Positions 25,773 through 33,543 of a DNA stretch of 56,788 nucleotides are shown one piece after another. Under the pieces are notes generated by a model. That model saw nothing but the letters and a program-made list of their open reading frames with translations, was not told where the DNA came from and searched no databases. Origin of the DNA: a virus; IMG/VR virus record IMGVR_UViG_3300042868_005444, positions 1 to 56,788 of that record. One strand, written 5' to 3'. Numbering within the stretch: the stretch's first letter is position 1; each line of letters begins with the position of its first letter. A program made the position numbers and the translations under genes.

Positions 25773-26218
25773 TAAGCAATCCGGATGATGGCATCAGATG
25801 CGGTTGCTGCGGGGAATACGATGGTAAAATCGCCCGTGGTCGACGTCTTATCGGAGCCAAAGTCCAGAACGACCACCGAAGGGTTCGTGTAGGTGTGAGT
25901 TGGGCTCGTATTGTAAATCAAAGCCCCCCGCGCCGTAATTGTGGCACTGGTAAAGGTTAGATCGGCAAAGTCCGTAAAAGCGGTGGTCCCACCCGAACTT
26001 GGGTCGATGTTGGTCAATGATCCGCCACCAGCCGAATACGATCCGCTGTTGGGAACCTCATCAGACGAAGTGTAAGCCGTGGTGGCCGCGTTCAAAGTTG
26101 CGGCGCTGGTATAAAGCGCCAACTTAAAAATGTCTCCACCCGTGGCGCGAAAATCATGCACGGCTTCCAACAGCTGCTGCTTGAAGCTGGTGCACATAAA
26201 GTTCCCTGTAAAAGCCAT
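25772..26218 (-). CDS. Virion-type beta-rich protein
   Basis: It encodes 148 aa (MAFTGNFMCTSFKQQLLEAVHDF...). The phrase 'FK..LY.....L...TTAYTSSDEVPNSGSYSAGG' is common in a phage structural-region family of unknown role. It is beta-rich and Thr/Ser-rich. It overlaps the fibre gene downstream by one base and sits between fibre and adaptor genes. Confidence 0.6.
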   Translation of the reverse strand: MAFTGNFMCTSFKQQLLEAVHDFRATGGDIFKLALYTSAATLNAATTAYTSSDEVPNSGSYSAGGGSLTNIDPSSGGTTAFTDFADLTFTSATITARGALIYNTSPTHTYTNPSVVVLDFGSDKTSTTGDFTIVFPAATASDAIIRIA

Positions 26219-26514
26219 CAGAGCCTCCTGATAAGTTCAGCAAGGTCAGAATGACCTTCGCGTTTCAACGCATTGTACACGGTTGTGCGGTCAGAAGCGA
26301 TAGCCTGACGCATGTAGTGAACCAGAACCATTCGCATGCGCTCCCTGAAGGCTTTCGCCTGTGCCGCAATCTCGGGCGGCGCGGTGTCTGAGATCGAGAT
26401 CAGCTTGTTCAGAGCAAGGTCTGTCACCTCTTCCGGGGTCATTCCGCGTCCGCTTGTGGCGACCACGTCAACCTTAATCGGTGCAGGCATATCAAGCGCA
26501 GGTGTCCAACTCAT
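26218..26514 (-). CDS. Small helical hypothetical protein
   Basis: It encodes 98 aa (MSWTPALDMPAPIKVDVVAT). A short beta-rich start (IKVDVVATSGRGMTPEEV) is followed by helices with Ala/Arg (AKAFRERMRMVLVHYMRQAI). It overlaps the downstream gene by one base. No family recognised. Confidence 0.55.
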   Translation of the reverse strand: MSWTPALDMPAPIKVDVVATSGRGMTPEEVTDLALNKLISISDTAPPEIAAQAKAFRERMRMVLVHYMRQAIASDRTTVYNALKREGHSDLAELIRRL

Positions 26515-26523
26515 GTTTATTCC

Positions 26524-26874
26524 TCAATTAGTGTCTACCCAAAGGTCTCCGACCGAAGGGCTTAGCGGGGGCGTGGGTCCAACGGCCAAGTTTACTGTTG
26601 ATGCAGTCCCAAGACCAGTGATGTCGGTGTTTGGGATGGTTGGGCGACCCTCAAGCTGCACGACACCTGCCCCAAAGACGTAACCGGTAAGGCTCATAGC
26701 TCCCGTACCACCCTGCGGCACAGTAATGACGTTTCCGAACACGTCGCTCTGGACGAAATCGGCAATCTGTTGGGATGTCAAACGAACCGACTGGTCGTTC
26801 TGGACGCTCTCAAAGAGTTCCGTGCCGTCCAGCGCAGTGCCGGGCGGCAGCTGTGTGATTTTTACGTCAGCCAT
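26524..26874 (-). CDS. Short fibre-type protein
   Basis: It encodes 116 aa. It begins MADVKITQLPPGTALDGTELFESVQNDQSVRLTSQQIADF, the conserved N-terminal module of many fibre proteins, and ends in a low-complexity stretch with 'PPLSPSVGDLWVDTN'. It could be a fibre adaptor or a trimmed fibre. Confidence 0.6.
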   Translation of the reverse strand: MADVKITQLPPGTALDGTELFESVQNDQSVRLTSQQIADFVQSDVFGNVITVPQGGTGAMSLTGYVFGAGVVQLEGRPTIPNTDITGLGTASTVNLAVGPTPPLSPSVGDLWVDTN

Positions 26875-26877
26875 TGG

Positions 26878-27264
26878 TTACGCTCCCGTGATCCGGTCAT
26901 CTTCGAGTTCGGTGATGCGATAATCCTCGTTGCCGGGGACCAAAAGACCGACGACGACCGACACGCCCTGTGCTGTCTCGGTGATGCGGTAGTCGGTGGT
27001 CGCCAAAGAGTAGGTCTCCGGGCGCGGATTGAGGATCGGCGGCGGGTCTCCGGGCAACGTCAGGCTGCGAAGTTGCGACTGCATCTGGTCGAGGCAGTGG
27101 CGGCACACCAAAATGCGCTTGTTTTGCACCGTTGCCCCAGCCCAGTCGTACTGGAACTGGAGGTTGACGTGGTTATACCTGAAGCCACACCGGTCGCAGA
27201 TCGCGTGGGCCTGCGGATTTACCGATGATGTTCTGGCGCGACCTGCGATTGACCCGTATGCCAT
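26878..27264 (-). CDS. Zinc-finger-containing virion-region protein
   Basis: It encodes 128 aa. Two CxxC knuckles (CDRCGFRY at about residue 23 and CRHCLDQM at about 53) make a zinc ribbon, followed by a Pro-rich linker (LPGDPPPILNPRPE) and a beta-rich end with two similar DYRITE elements. It lies directly after the second adaptor gene. Role unknown. Confidence 0.6.
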   Translation of the reverse strand: MAYGSIAGRARTSSVNPQAHAICDRCGFRYNHVNLQFQYDWAGATVQNKRILVCRHCLDQMQSQLRSLTLPGDPPPILNPRPETYSLATTDYRITETAQGVSVVVGLLVPGNEDYRITELEDDRITGA

Positions 27265-27267
27265 GCG

Positions 27268-27960
27268 TCACCTGTAATATCCGCCGACCAGCGGCGAGAT
27301 GTAGACGTTCGACGTCTCGATGTTCTGGTCAGCTGCGATCTTGTAGCTCTCGTCGGCCTGCGCCTTCAGTGCGACAGCGATCTCTGGCTTCCAGATGCGG
27401 GCCAGACGATAGGTGAGGCCGTCAGCGAAGGCTTCAAGCCACAGATACGGGATTTCGACCTGCGTGTTGCCAGCCATGGAGCTGTCTTGGAGCTGGCGAA
27501 CCCGGTAGTACTTGATCTTCTGGACGGACTGACCATCCGGAACCGGCCACACAGTGAACGTCGGGGACAGCGTACGGTCAAACCAGAAGACGGTCGGTGC
27601 GCCCTGCACGGTCTTGTTGGAGTACGAGGCGTATTCCGAACGGCTGATGGGCATCAGGGGGCGGTCGATGGGCGGCGACGTGCCGTCATCGTGCCGGGCG
27701 TAGGCGTCCAGCATGACCACTGTGTTGCTGTCCACCGGATAAGTGTCTTGACCGGCAACAAGCGTGACTTCAATGAGGTCGACAGCCCAAAGGTTCACCC
27801 CTTGGTTAGCCCAGCGGGCGCACATCATGTTGGCGGCCATGCGAGCGGCCTCCATGTGCTCCTGCAGCAGAGCCGTGGGGCGGATGCCCACGTTCATGTA
27901 GGCGTAGATCGTGATCTCGCCGAGGCCGGGGTTGAAGTTATAGGTGCCAGTCGTTGCCAT
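27268..27960 (-). CDS. Head-tail adaptor-like protein 2
   Basis: It encodes 230 aa. It has 'MNVGIRPTALLQEHMEAARMAANMM', 'LVAGQDTYPVDSNTVVMLDAYARHD', and a C-terminal helical block (YLWLEAFADGLTYRLARIWKP). This architecture is common in gp4/gp11-type head-tail connector proteins of podoviruses. It differs clearly in sequence from adaptor 1. Overlaps its neighbour as TGATG. Confidence 0.65.
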   Translation of the reverse strand: MATTGTYNFNPGLGEITIYAYMNVGIRPTALLQEHMEAARMAANMMCARWANQGVNLWAVDLIEVTLVAGQDTYPVDSNTVVMLDAYARHDDGTSPPIDRPLMPISRSEYASYSNKTVQGAPTVFWFDRTLSPTFTVWPVPDGQSVQKIKYYRVRQLQDSSMAGNTQVEIPYLWLEAFADGLTYRLARIWKPEIAVALKAQADESYKIAADQNIETSNVYISPLVGGYYR

Positions 27961-28745
27961 CAGAGGCTCCCGTCATTCTTGATGAGGATGATCTGAAAGT
28001 ACGACGAGACGTCGTTATTGGTCCCAGTACCCTTCGCGGTCGCAGTGATGCACTCGCCCTCCAAAATCTTAATAGGATAGGAGAACTCATAAGCCGAAGT
28101 ACCATTCGACACAGTGGTCACGGCTGCGGTTCTGACGATACCGTCTTGTCCGCGCTGTTTGAGGCGGCCAGTGATGTACTGGTTTCCGCTTGAATTGCCG
28201 GTGGAGATGCTGCCGGTCGTAAGGTAGCCCGTGTACCCGGTCGGGCAGGTCCAATGCCCAACAAGAGACAGGTTGTCCCCGATACCCATGGCGCTGTAAA
28301 TCGTCGCCGGTACACCAGCGGTGACAGTTCCGGTCCCAGCATAAATCGTCCCGGCATTGACGCCGCCGGAACCGATTGAGGTGACAGTCATCTGCTCGAT
28401 TGCATCGTACGAGTGGACTGTCGTGACGGCGGTTTGACCGCTCAGTGTAACCGTCTCAGAAACAAAACCGCCCGTTCCGTTGATGCCGAGGATGTAGACC
28501 GTACGAGCCCCAGTCCCCAGCGCGGTGTCATTCGCGCTTGTCGAGCTGATCGTCATCTGTACCGGGGACGCGGGATGCGTGAGAATTCCCGTGGCAGGCC
28601 ACACCGTAACCTCGGTGCTGTCAACGTCTGGGTTATGCCCAAAAACATGGATGATGCTGTGGAACGTGATTTGCCCACGACCAACCTGCAGCTCGAAAGG
28701 TTCGAACCGACCGTTCTGGGTGATTGAGGGAATTGTTACGGTCAT
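27960..28745 (-). CDS. Beta-rich structural protein
   Basis: It encodes 261 aa (MTVTIPSITQNGRFEPFELQ). Ser/Thr/Gly-rich with beta repeats (HVFGHNPDVDSTEVTVW, GTIYAGTGTVTAGVPATIYSA). It fits a tail or capsid surface protein. Position among adaptor and decoration genes supports a virion role; no specific family named. Confidence 0.6.
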   Translation of the reverse strand: MTVTIPSITQNGRFEPFELQVGRGQITFHSIIHVFGHNPDVDSTEVTVWPATGILTHPASPVQMTISSTSANDTALGTGARTVYILGINGTGGFVSETVTLSGQTAVTTVHSYDAIEQMTVTSIGSGGVNAGTIYAGTGTVTAGVPATIYSAMGIGDNLSLVGHWTCPTGYTGYLTTGSISTGNSSGNQYITGRLKQRGQDGIVRTAAVTTVSNGTSAYEFSYPIKILEGECITATAKGTGTNNDVSSYFQIILIKNDGSL

Positions 28746-29006
28746 TTAGCAGTCCCACGCCCTGAGGCTTTTATTGATCCGACTATTCGGGTCTTTGGCG
28801 GTCTTTTCGCTGGTTAGCTTGCTCTTCATGCCAGACATTCTGGCACAAAAAGAGGCCTTTCGCCCAGCATCTTTTTCGGTCTTCGGCTTTGGGGCCGGTG
28901 GCTTCAAGTTCATGCCTTGCGCCTTGGCGGAGGCGCGGCCTTTCGCGTTCAGGCCGCCTTCGGGGTTCTTCCCCTCCGCCCTTGTCCATGCTGGAGACTT
29001 TGCCAT
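28746..29006 (-). CDS. Small basic conserved phage protein (DUF6321-like)
   Basis: It encodes 86 aa. The pattern 'AWTR.EGKNPEGGLNAKGR', then 'GRKASFCARMSGMKSKL', then 'RINKSLRAWDC' is one I associate with DUF6321, a small basic protein found widely in phage genomes near head genes. It is Lys/Arg-rich and could bind DNA or packaged contents. Function is not established. Confidence 0.65.
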   Translation of the reverse strand: MAKSPAWTRAEGKNPEGGLNAKGRASAKAQGMNLKPPAPKPKTEKDAGRKASFCARMSGMKSKLTSEKTAKDPNSRINKSLRAWDC

Positions 29007-29314
29007 CAGCGTATTCCAGCCTGAACGATATAGGCGGTGACGGTGCCAGTGCCCGACGTCACGTTGATTGACAGGGCGTGGTGCGGAACCGTGATGGAGC
29101 CGTTGGCGTCTGCCGTTTTGGCCGAAAAGCCAGCGTCAACGGCCCAGACAGAAGGCGTCCCAGTGGACGGATCGTCCATCGAGATTTCGATGTTGAAGGT
29201 CGCGGTGCCGGTTACGGTCGCAACAATGCCGACGTTGAAGGGGTTCTGGAAGCTGTCAGACGCGATGATGGCGCTGCGGCCAGTCCCGGTCTTGCTGATA
29301 GTGATCGGGGTCAT
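29006..29314 (-). CDS. Small beta-rich structural protein
   Basis: It encodes 102 aa (MTPITISKTGTGRSAIIASD), with AAGGATG before the start. It has beta strands with Thr/Ser and 'FNIEISMDDPSTGTPSVW', compatible with a decoration or head-surface protein. It overlaps the DUF6321-like gene by one base. Confidence 0.6.
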   Translation of the reverse strand: MTPITISKTGTGRSAIIASDSFQNPFNVGIVATVTGTATFNIEISMDDPSTGTPSVWAVDAGFSAKTADANGSITVPHHALSINVTSGTGTVTAYIVQAGIR

Positions 29315-29342
29315 GTTCGCATCCTTTCACGGTGAGTGAGAA

Positions 29343-29358
29343 GGGGCCTTTCGGCCCC
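29343..29358 (-). terminator. Hairpin terminator candidate after 29364-29540
   Basis: Stem GGGGCC / GGCCCC with a GAAA tetraloop on the minus strand, directly after the stop at 29364 and followed by TTCTC. It would reduce read-through from the capsid genes into the downstream virion genes. Short U-tract, so strength is uncertain. Confidence 0.5.
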
Positions 29359-29363
29359 TCCCA

Positions 29364-29540
29364 TTAGTACTTTGCCTTGGGGGCAGCTGCCGACATCAGC
29401 GGCATGCCGTGGACAGCGGTGCCGCCAATCACGTTCTTGCTGCCGGTGGCGACGTGAGCAGACGTATTGCCGCTCTTGTCGGTGCCAGTTTTGACCGTCT
29501 TGGTGACAGACATGGCGGGTTTTTTGTTACCAACGCGCAT
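29364..29540 (-). CDS. Very small basic protein of the head region
   Basis: It encodes 58 aa from ATG 29540 (MRVGNKKPAMSVTKTVKTGT), with GGAG about 8 bases upstream. It is basic and Thr/Ser/Gly-rich, probably disordered. It sits between two structural genes and just before a hairpin. Real by context; function unknown. Confidence 0.5.
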   Translation of the reverse strand: MRVGNKKPAMSVTKTVKTGTDKSGNTSAHVATGSKNVIGGTAVHGMPLMSAAAPKAKY

Positions 29541-29552
29541 TGATGTCACTCC

Positions 29553-30008
29553 TTACGGCTGCTGAGCGTAAACGAGGGTCACGTTGACGTAACCGGCGGT
29601 TGTTGCGCCGGTCGGGGTTACAGTGACCACAACGGGGGCCGTGGTTGGGGCCGGTACGCCCAAGACGGACACGTTCGACATGGCCGCCAGCTGCGCTGCG
29701 GTGAAGGTCGGACGAACACGACCAGCGGTTTTGGCGTCAACACCGGAAGCGTACTGGGTGCCAGCTGCGGCGGTGCCGACCGAGAGGACAGCGGTGGTCG
29801 CCGAGTTGAAGGCGGTCAGAACGTCCACGATGATGTCGATGATTTTCGACCCAGCGGGGATGTAGAGTGTCGACGAGACAGCGGTGGTGCTGTTCTGAGT
29901 GATCGAGGTTTCCTGCTCGAGAACGGCAAAGCCGAGGTTCGGGCCGTTGGTTTCACCGGTTTTAAGGGTGCCAGACCGCACGGGTCCGGAGAAAGTGGTG
30001 GTACCCAT
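29553..30008 (-). CDS. Structural-type beta-rich protein (head region)
   Basis: It encodes 151 aa from ATG 30008 (MGTTTFSGPVRSGTL), with AGGAGA about 8 bases upstream. The phrase 'FSGPV.SGT.....NGPNLG..VL.Q' and the later beta-strands (TLYIPAGSKIIDIIVDVL) are seen in small head-proximal phage proteins. It follows the capsid gene after a 122-base gap that holds a hairpin and an inverted repeat. Confidence 0.6.
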   Translation of the reverse strand: MGTTTFSGPVRSGTLKTGETNGPNLGFAVLEQETSITQNSTTAVSSTLYIPAGSKIIDIIVDVLTAFNSATTAVLSVGTAAAGTQYASGVDAKTAGRVRPTFTAAQLAAMSNVSVLGVPAPTTAPVVVTVTPTGATTAGYVNVTLVYAQQP

Positions 30009-30020
30009 TCGGGCATCTCC

Positions 30021-30048
30021 TTGCACAATGACCGCCCTGTCTGTGCAA
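30021..30048. repeat. 7-bp inverted repeat just before the ribosome site of 29553-30008
   Basis: TTGCACA (30021-30027) and TGTGCAA (30042-30048) are perfect inverse complements with 14 bases between. On the minus strand the 3' arm runs straight into the AAGGAG ribosome site, so the RNA could fold and affect translation. The half-site resembles the TTGCAC/TGCAAG elements at 52744-52770. Confidence 0.4.
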
Positions 30049-30097
30049 CGTCCGCTGGGCGCGGTCAGGACGGAGTTTCAGCCCAGTTGAAGAGGAA

Positions 30098-30117
30098 GGG
30101 GAGCCCAAAGGCTCCCC
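30098..30117 (-). terminator. Hairpin terminator after the capsid gene
   Basis: GGGGAGCC (30098-30105) pairs with GGCTCCCC (30110-30117) around a 4-base loop. On the minus strand it follows the capsid stop by about 14 bases and is followed by TTCCTCTTC. A typical place for a partial terminator that raises capsid mRNA over downstream genes. Confidence 0.6.
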
Positions 30118-30130
30118 CAAGTTTTCGCCA

Positions 30131-31042
30131 TTACGAGGGGAACGAACCGAAGATCGAACGCCAGTTGTAGTAGCCGAACGAGTAACGCTCGTAGCCTTTG
30201 ACGAGGAGGTTATCCGTCACGAAATCGACTTGCATGTCGGTTTCGAACTTCACGCGCTCCATGTACGACAGGCCGTCGATGTTGGTCAGCAGGAACCAAG
30301 CGCCGGTCGAGGTCAAGAAGTCGTTGACCATGTAGCCTTCCGGCAAGCCGCCAGCGGTCGACATGATCGCGTTGACGTCGTTGTCGGCGGTGCCCGGACG
30401 CAGTTCCGTCTTGGTCAGGCGGATTGCGACGGGTTCCAGCTGCGGCGGAACGATCAGCTTACGACCGCGAGCGAACACCTTCAGGCCTGCCTGATCGCGG
30501 AAGTTGGACCGGATCGAGATCATGCCGTTCAGCAGGGTCGCTTCGTTCAGTTCAACGTCCGTGGTCGGGCGGTTTGCAACAGTGCCGCCGTCGATGGGGT
30601 GGCTGGTAGAGATCAGAGCCACGCCGTCACCACCGATTGCACCGTTGTAGGTGGTCGCGGTGTTCAGGACGTTTGCGCCGTAGATTTCCTTGGTCTGCTG
30701 GAAGCTCTCGATCAGACCGAGGTTCGACGGTGCGAACTGGGTTTTGTACAGGTTGTCGTCGACAGCTTTGCGAGTGATCGCGTAGCCCAAGCCGATTTCA
30801 ACGTGCTCTTGGTTGTAGATGAAGCGCTCACCGGCGTTGTTGTCGAACGCAGTTTGGCCACCTTCAGTCTTCAACTGCGCAAAGCCAAGGTAGCGCATCT
30901 CGGCAGTACGCTCGAGAGCCATCTTGGAATTGTGCTTCGTGAAGATTTTGTCGTACTGAGACGGGATCATCTCGTACTTGCCTTCAACGCCACGGAGGCC
31001 GGGGAGCAGAAGGTCTTTAATGGCAGAAAGATTAACAGCCAT
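30131..31042 (-). CDS. Major capsid protein
   Basis: It encodes 303 aa (MAVNLSAIKDLLLPGLRGVEGKYEMIPSQYDKIF). The order of segments, E-loop-like 'ERTAEMRYLGFAQLKTEGG', 'YAITRKAVDDNLY', 'LISTSHPIDGG' and the C-terminal 'LYSFGYYNWRSIFGS'-like end (KGYERYSFGYYNWRS), fits Mu-F/HK97-fold capsid proteins of marine podoviruses. The scaffold gene lies upstream and a hairpin terminator directly downstream, as expected for the most expressed virion gene. Confidence 0.8.
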   Translation of the reverse strand: MAVNLSAIKDLLLPGLRGVEGKYEMIPSQYDKIFTKHNSKMALERTAEMRYLGFAQLKTEGGQTAFDNNAGERFIYNQEHVEIGLGYAITRKAVDDNLYKTQFAPSNLGLIESFQQTKEIYGANVLNTATTYNGAIGGDGVALISTSHPIDGGTVANRPTTDVELNEATLLNGMISIRSNFRDQAGLKVFARGRKLIVPPQLEPVAIRLTKTELRPGTADNDVNAIMSTAGGLPEGYMVNDFLTSTGAWFLLTNIDGLSYMERVKFETDMQVDFVTDNLLVKGYERYSFGYYNWRSIFGSFPS

Positions 31043-31054
31043 GTTTCATGCTCC

Positions 31055-31636
31055 TCAGATGCCGGTCAGCTGTTTGGTGCTGACGTTGTTGAAGGCCACG
31101 ATGACAAGGTTATAAGCCCCTGCCTCGGTGCCGGGTGCGCCGGGCGGATCAATGTCCAAGCTCACGATGCGGAAGGGCAGCGTGGCCGTGGTGTTGACCG
31201 TCGACATGTCGACAGATGCGCCGGAAATACCGCTTGCGGTGTTGCCGGTACCAATAGCGAAGTTCACGTTCGCATTGATGTCGGCAGCGGTTGCGCCGGT
31301 TGCGCCGGTCTGAGCGATGAAACGGGCGTTCGGATCGTTGACGATGTAACCCTCGACAGTCTGCGAGGAGGCAACATCCGAGCCGGGCCAGTAGTTCGAC
31401 CAGACGGTGCGCTTCTGCGCAACCGAGAGGTACTTACAGCCTTGGAAGACGCCAGCGATCTGGGTCGTGCCGGGAGCACCGACAACGACATATCCGTTGG
31501 CATCGGGAAGGACGGGGTCGCCATAGAAAATGGCGGAGGCATTATAGGCAATACGGACAGCGACTTGCTCGTAGGTCGGAGCTGAGCCATTGCCGCTGTA
31601 CTGCCGGAAACCGAAAGGCGCGGAGGTGTTCGCCAT
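31055..31636 (-). CDS. Probable head decoration protein
   Basis: It encodes 193 aa from ATG 31636 (MANTSAPFGFRQYSG), with AAGGAGAT about 9 bases upstream. The start 'MANTSAPFGFR' followed by a beta-rich body (AIFYGDPVLPDANGYVVVGAPGTT) resembles decoration or cement proteins found next to capsid genes. It is the first gene after the terminator-promoter junction at 31730-31801. Confidence 0.65.
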   Translation of the reverse strand: MANTSAPFGFRQYSGNGSAPTYEQVAVRIAYNASAIFYGDPVLPDANGYVVVGAPGTTQIAGVFQGCKYLSVAQKRTVWSNYWPGSDVASSQTVEGYIVNDPNARFIAQTGATGATAADINANVNFAIGTGNTASGISGASVDMSTVNTTATLPFRIVSLDIDPPGAPGTEAGAYNLVIVAFNNVSTKQLTGI

Positions 31637-31729
31637 AACGGGTATCTCCTTTGCAGGAGGTCCATCATCGCGCACCGGGGCGAGTGTAGAACCGGGGGTT
31701 TCAATCTCCCGCACCGGGGGGAGAGTGGC

Positions 31730-31761
31730 CGTATAGTGTCACGTCACGCCTCGATTGTCAA
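31730..31761 (-). promoter_or_regulatory. Candidate promoter for the decoration-capsid unit
   Basis: On the minus strand: TTGACA (31761-31756), 17 bases, CACTAT (31738-31733). The -35 is a perfect sigma70 consensus; the -10 is 3 of 6. It lies about 95 bases before the decoration gene start and just after a terminator. Confidence 0.5.
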
Positions 31762-31768
31762 AGGCAAG

Positions 31769-31801
31769 AAAAAACCTGCCCTCACTCGAACTTCGAGCAG
31801 G
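31769..31801 (-). terminator. Terminator overlapping the 3' end of 31782-32009
   Basis: On the minus strand CCTGC ... GCAGG with an inner CTCGAA/TTCGAG pairing is followed by TTTTTTC, a good intrinsic terminator. The stem includes the last codons and stop of the upstream gene. It is followed within about 10 bases by a consensus -35. Confidence 0.55.
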
Positions 31802-32009
31802 CAATGGCCAATTTCGCATCAAAGGGGACACCGCGCGTTTTTGTGTGGACGAACACCAGCTTGCACTGGTCCCTCAAGGGTGATGAATGCTTCGGCCTTG
31901 AGTGACCACCGCACCACTTGCAGTCGATGCACTTCTTCCCGAGATCAGGGTTTGCCCAAGTCAACTGACCCGGAACGGTCATTTTCATTCTCTCGGCGAG
32001 GTCCGTCAT
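31782..32009 (-). CDS. Small Cys-containing protein (zinc-binding type)
   Basis: It encodes 75 aa if ATG 32009 is used (MTDLAERMKMTVPGQLTW); ATG 31988 or 31982 are possible. It has 'CIDCKWCGG', then 'QCKLVF' and 'IACSKFE', a CxxC...C...C zinc pattern often seen in small phage proteins. It overlaps the upstream gene by up to 65 bases. Role unknown. Confidence 0.5.
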   Translation of the reverse strand: MTDLAERMKMTVPGQLTWANPDLGKKCIDCKWCGGHSRPKHSSPLRDQCKLVFVHTKTRGVPFDAKLAIACSKFE

Positions 32010-32145
32010 CGGCCACCCCATTCATAAATGTTGAAACGTACGGCTCAAGACTGTCCCAAGCATCTTGAACGGCGGGAGTTCCCTCCCGCCGTATCGCTTT
32101 TCTCAACCTGTCGATCTTGTTGTAGATCGTGACGGCGCGGATCAT
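31945..32145 (-). CDS. Small helical hypothetical protein
   Basis: It encodes 66 aa (MIRAVTIYNKIDRLRKAIRREG), starting in an ATGA overlap with the upstream gene. Basic helical N-terminus and acidic C-terminus (DDGPRRENENDRSGSVD). The overlap with the next gene is long, but both frames are supported by start context. Confidence 0.5.
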   Translation of the reverse strand: MIRAVTIYNKIDRLRKAIRREGTPAVQDAWDSLEPYVSTFMNGVADDGPRRENENDRSGSVDLGKP

Positions 32146-32672
32146 GCTTCAGGGATGGGCATCGCCTCGTAGCCCTTCTTGATCTTCGCCATTTCGTTGC
32201 CCTTGTTGGAGCGTTCGAACTGACCAGCCGGGGTTGCAGAGAGCTGTTCTTCCTTGGCACGGACCTGCAGGCGGGCTCGGCGAAGCTCAAGTTGGCGAAC
32301 CTCGTCCGTGATCTCTGCGGGGCGCTCCATGAGAACCATCCCCTTGCGGGTGATCTCGAGTTCTTTGTAGCCAGCTGGCATCATCTCAGGGTGCCGTGAG
32401 GCAGGCACAGGTTCCCAGCCATCACGCGCCAGCTTGACTTGGTGGGCCGGGTCTTCCGCCCCGAGGATAGTCTTGGTCTTCCACTCGTAGGTCCAGCCGT
32501 CAGGGATGACGCCGGGCTCAACGAAGAACTCGTCAGTGCCGTCGTCCAAGCTGCCGTCGCGGTGAGCACGATGCTCTGCGGCCTTACGGGCAGCCCTTTC
32601 GCGGGGGCTTTCTTCAGCCACGGATGCTTCGGGACGCATCGCGGGGCGCACACGCTCAAATTTATCGCTCAT
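32142..32672 (-). CDS. Scaffold-region hypothetical protein
   Basis: It encodes 176 aa: a charged N-terminus (RERAARKAAEHRAHRDG), a central 'IPDGWTYEWKTKTILGAEDPAHQVKLARDGWEPVPASRHPEMMP' region that I recognise as common beside scaffold genes, and a C-terminal 'RRARLQVRAKEEQLSATPAGQFER' helix. It overlaps the scaffold gene as ATGA. It may assist capsid assembly; function not established. Confidence 0.65.
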   Translation of the reverse strand: MSDKFERVRPAMRPEASVAEESPRERAARKAAEHRAHRDGSLDDGTDEFFVEPGVIPDGWTYEWKTKTILGAEDPAHQVKLARDGWEPVPASRHPEMMPAGYKELEITRKGMVLMERPAEITDEVRQLELRRARLQVRAKEEQLSATPAGQFERSNKGNEMAKIKKGYEAMPIPEA

Positions 32673-33532
32673 TGCAGCTTACCTTCCTTCTGGAGTGCGA
32701 TCTTGTTCTTGGCATAATCGTCGTGCTTCATGCCCATCATGTCGGCCATTTCACGCTCCGCAGCCGTCAATCGTACGACGTTCGTGCGGTTCGATCCACC
32801 ACGGCTGACGGGCGCAGCGGCGGGCGCTGCATCGCGGCGAGACACGACCTTGGCCGCAGACGAAGAGGCTTCCTCGTCAACGGATGAAGCAACCCTTCTG
32901 CCGACGTTCAGGGTCTGCTCGATTGCCGAGAAGTACCCATCGGTGTCAGGAGCGTGGCCGTCAGCGACCGCCAGCTCGTGTGCCGCGATCATCTTGCGGT
33001 TCAGGCGGCTGTCCTTAACAAACTCTGGGTGGGCGCGAACCCAGTCTGCCGAACGAGGCGTCAGGCGGGCAGCGAAGGCCTCCACGGGATCAGCCGACTG
33101 CGGAGGCAGAGGTTGTACCTTGGGCTTGGCCTTCATTGCCTCAAGGCCGTTGGTCAGCTGCTGCAGCTGCGTTGCGGCCTCGTTGATCTCGTCGTTGATG
33201 CTGGCGGCCCGCTCGAACTCACCGGCACGGAGAGCCTGAGCGTAGTTGGCCCTTAGGATTTCCTTGTCGCGGTTGAGCGTCTGGATCGCGTTGGTCACCA
33301 GATGGATTTCGCTCTCGTCCTTGTCGATGCGCGCCGACCGCTCACGCTCTTCGGCATCGCGGGCCATGCGCTCTGCGGCCTCACGGCGCGACCGTTCGGC
33401 CTCAAGTTGGCGCTGGAGATCGGCAATGCCGTCTTCGGGCTTTACGATTTTGACCTCTTCAGCCGCCTCATCGGGCTGCTCTTCGGTCTCTACCGTGATT
33501 TCCAGATCGTCTTGGTCTTCAATGTCGGACAT
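32669..33532 (-). CDS. Scaffolding protein
   Basis: It encodes 287 aa from ATG 33532 (MSDIEDQDDLEITVETEEQPDE), with GGAGAC 7 bases upstream; the longer frame reads through the co-chaperonin gene. An acidic N-terminus, a long charged coiled coil (LQRQLEAERSRREAAERMAR) and a C-terminal helix-turn-helix-like region (RLTAAEREMADMMGMKHDDYAKNK) fit podovirus scaffolds, which bind capsid protein through the C-terminus. Position upstream of capsid supports it. Confidence 0.75.
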   Translation of the reverse strand: MSDIEDQDDLEITVETEEQPDEAAEEVKIVKPEDGIADLQRQLEAERSRREAAERMARDAEERERSARIDKDESEIHLVTNAIQTLNRDKEILRANYAQALRAGEFERAASINDEINEAATQLQQLTNGLEAMKAKPKVQPLPPQSADPVEAFAARLTPRSADWVRAHPEFVKDSRLNRKMIAAHELAVADGHAPDTDGYFSAIEQTLNVGRRVASSVDEEASSSAAKVVSRRDAAPAAAPVSRGGSNRTNVVRLTAAEREMADMMGMKHDDYAKNKIALQKEGKLQ

Positions 33533-33543
33533 GAATTGTCTCC

